DNA of 64,000 nucleotides from Cymbidium sinense (taxonomy: Eukaryota; Streptophyta; Magnoliopsida; Asparagales; Orchidaceae): NCBI GenBank assembly GCA_021442155.1, contig CM038225.1, forward strand, positions 85,262,925 to 85,326,924, in the 5' to 3' direction. The notes below the pieces were generated by a model. It was not told the origin of the DNA. It did no database searches and saw nothing but the letters and a program-made list of their open reading frames with translations. A program made the position numbers and the translations under genes. This document shows positions 63,921-64,000 of this stretch, one piece after another (position 1 is the stretch's first letter; each line of letters starts with the position of its first letter).

Positions 63921-64000
63921 TTGGAAAAAAACTCAAATCAAATTTTTTGTCTTAATTTGCTTTAGAATTTGAACCCACACTCAATTATTTGAATATGTTA

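Overview
The window is plant nuclear DNA: AT-rich, intron-type, dominated by decayed transposable elements, with one 100-N assembly gap at 14,149-14,248. Plant-type Tat (Ty3/gypsy) polyprotein motifs, an RTE-type LINE with a (TTG)n tail, a plant-style squalene epoxidase first exon and TATAAATA promoters support an angiosperm. A monocot is possible, but I cannot fix the species. There are no prokaryotic genes, CRISPR arrays or rRNA genes.

Layout. 1-7,200 is a non-coding LTR-like unit (copy 1) bordered by short inverted repeats (R). 8,750-10,900 is a very diverged tandem field with spacing near 100 bp. 10,900-18,070 holds unrecognised decayed repeats and the gap. 18,070-19,980 (minus) is a dead RTE-type LINE. 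20,000-29,000 is AT-rich, with two long (AT)n tracts, another R fragment, a possible LTR promoter and a foldback element at 27,466-28,839. 31,413-31,615 (minus) is the only cellular gene sequence I recognise: exon 1 of a squalene epoxidase with its TATA box. Its reading frame is broken by a small indel, and no further exons were found in the 31 kb downstream. A plus-strand TATA box lies about 0.5 kb upstream of that promoter. 32,880-35,350 is triplet-rich low-complexity DNA.

36,610-64,000 is a cluster of related Tat-lineage Ty3/gypsy retrotransposons, all read on the minus strand. The best copy runs from beyond the right edge through an upstream reading frame, gag, protease, a spacer segment, reverse transcriptase, RNase H, a second (Tat-type) RNase H and integrase (ending about 55,070). 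After that come a repeat-filled 3' untranslated region and a very long LTR-like sequence. A second 3' region plus LTR-like unit lies at 36,610-46,390. Between them, a 4.2-kb LTR segment (46,390-50,560) is inverted.

The coding body has many stops and frameshifts. Five catalytic acidic codons have become Asn or Lys, which fits C-to-T decay on the opposite strand, so the copy cannot move by itself. The most unusual features are the internal periodicities of the LTR-like units (155-bp degenerate repeats and a conserved module of about 100 bp), the 3'-UTR repeat modules, the inverted LTR segment and the orphan squalene epoxidase exon. I found no clear evidence of a new biological system; the findings are mostly about retrotransposon structure.
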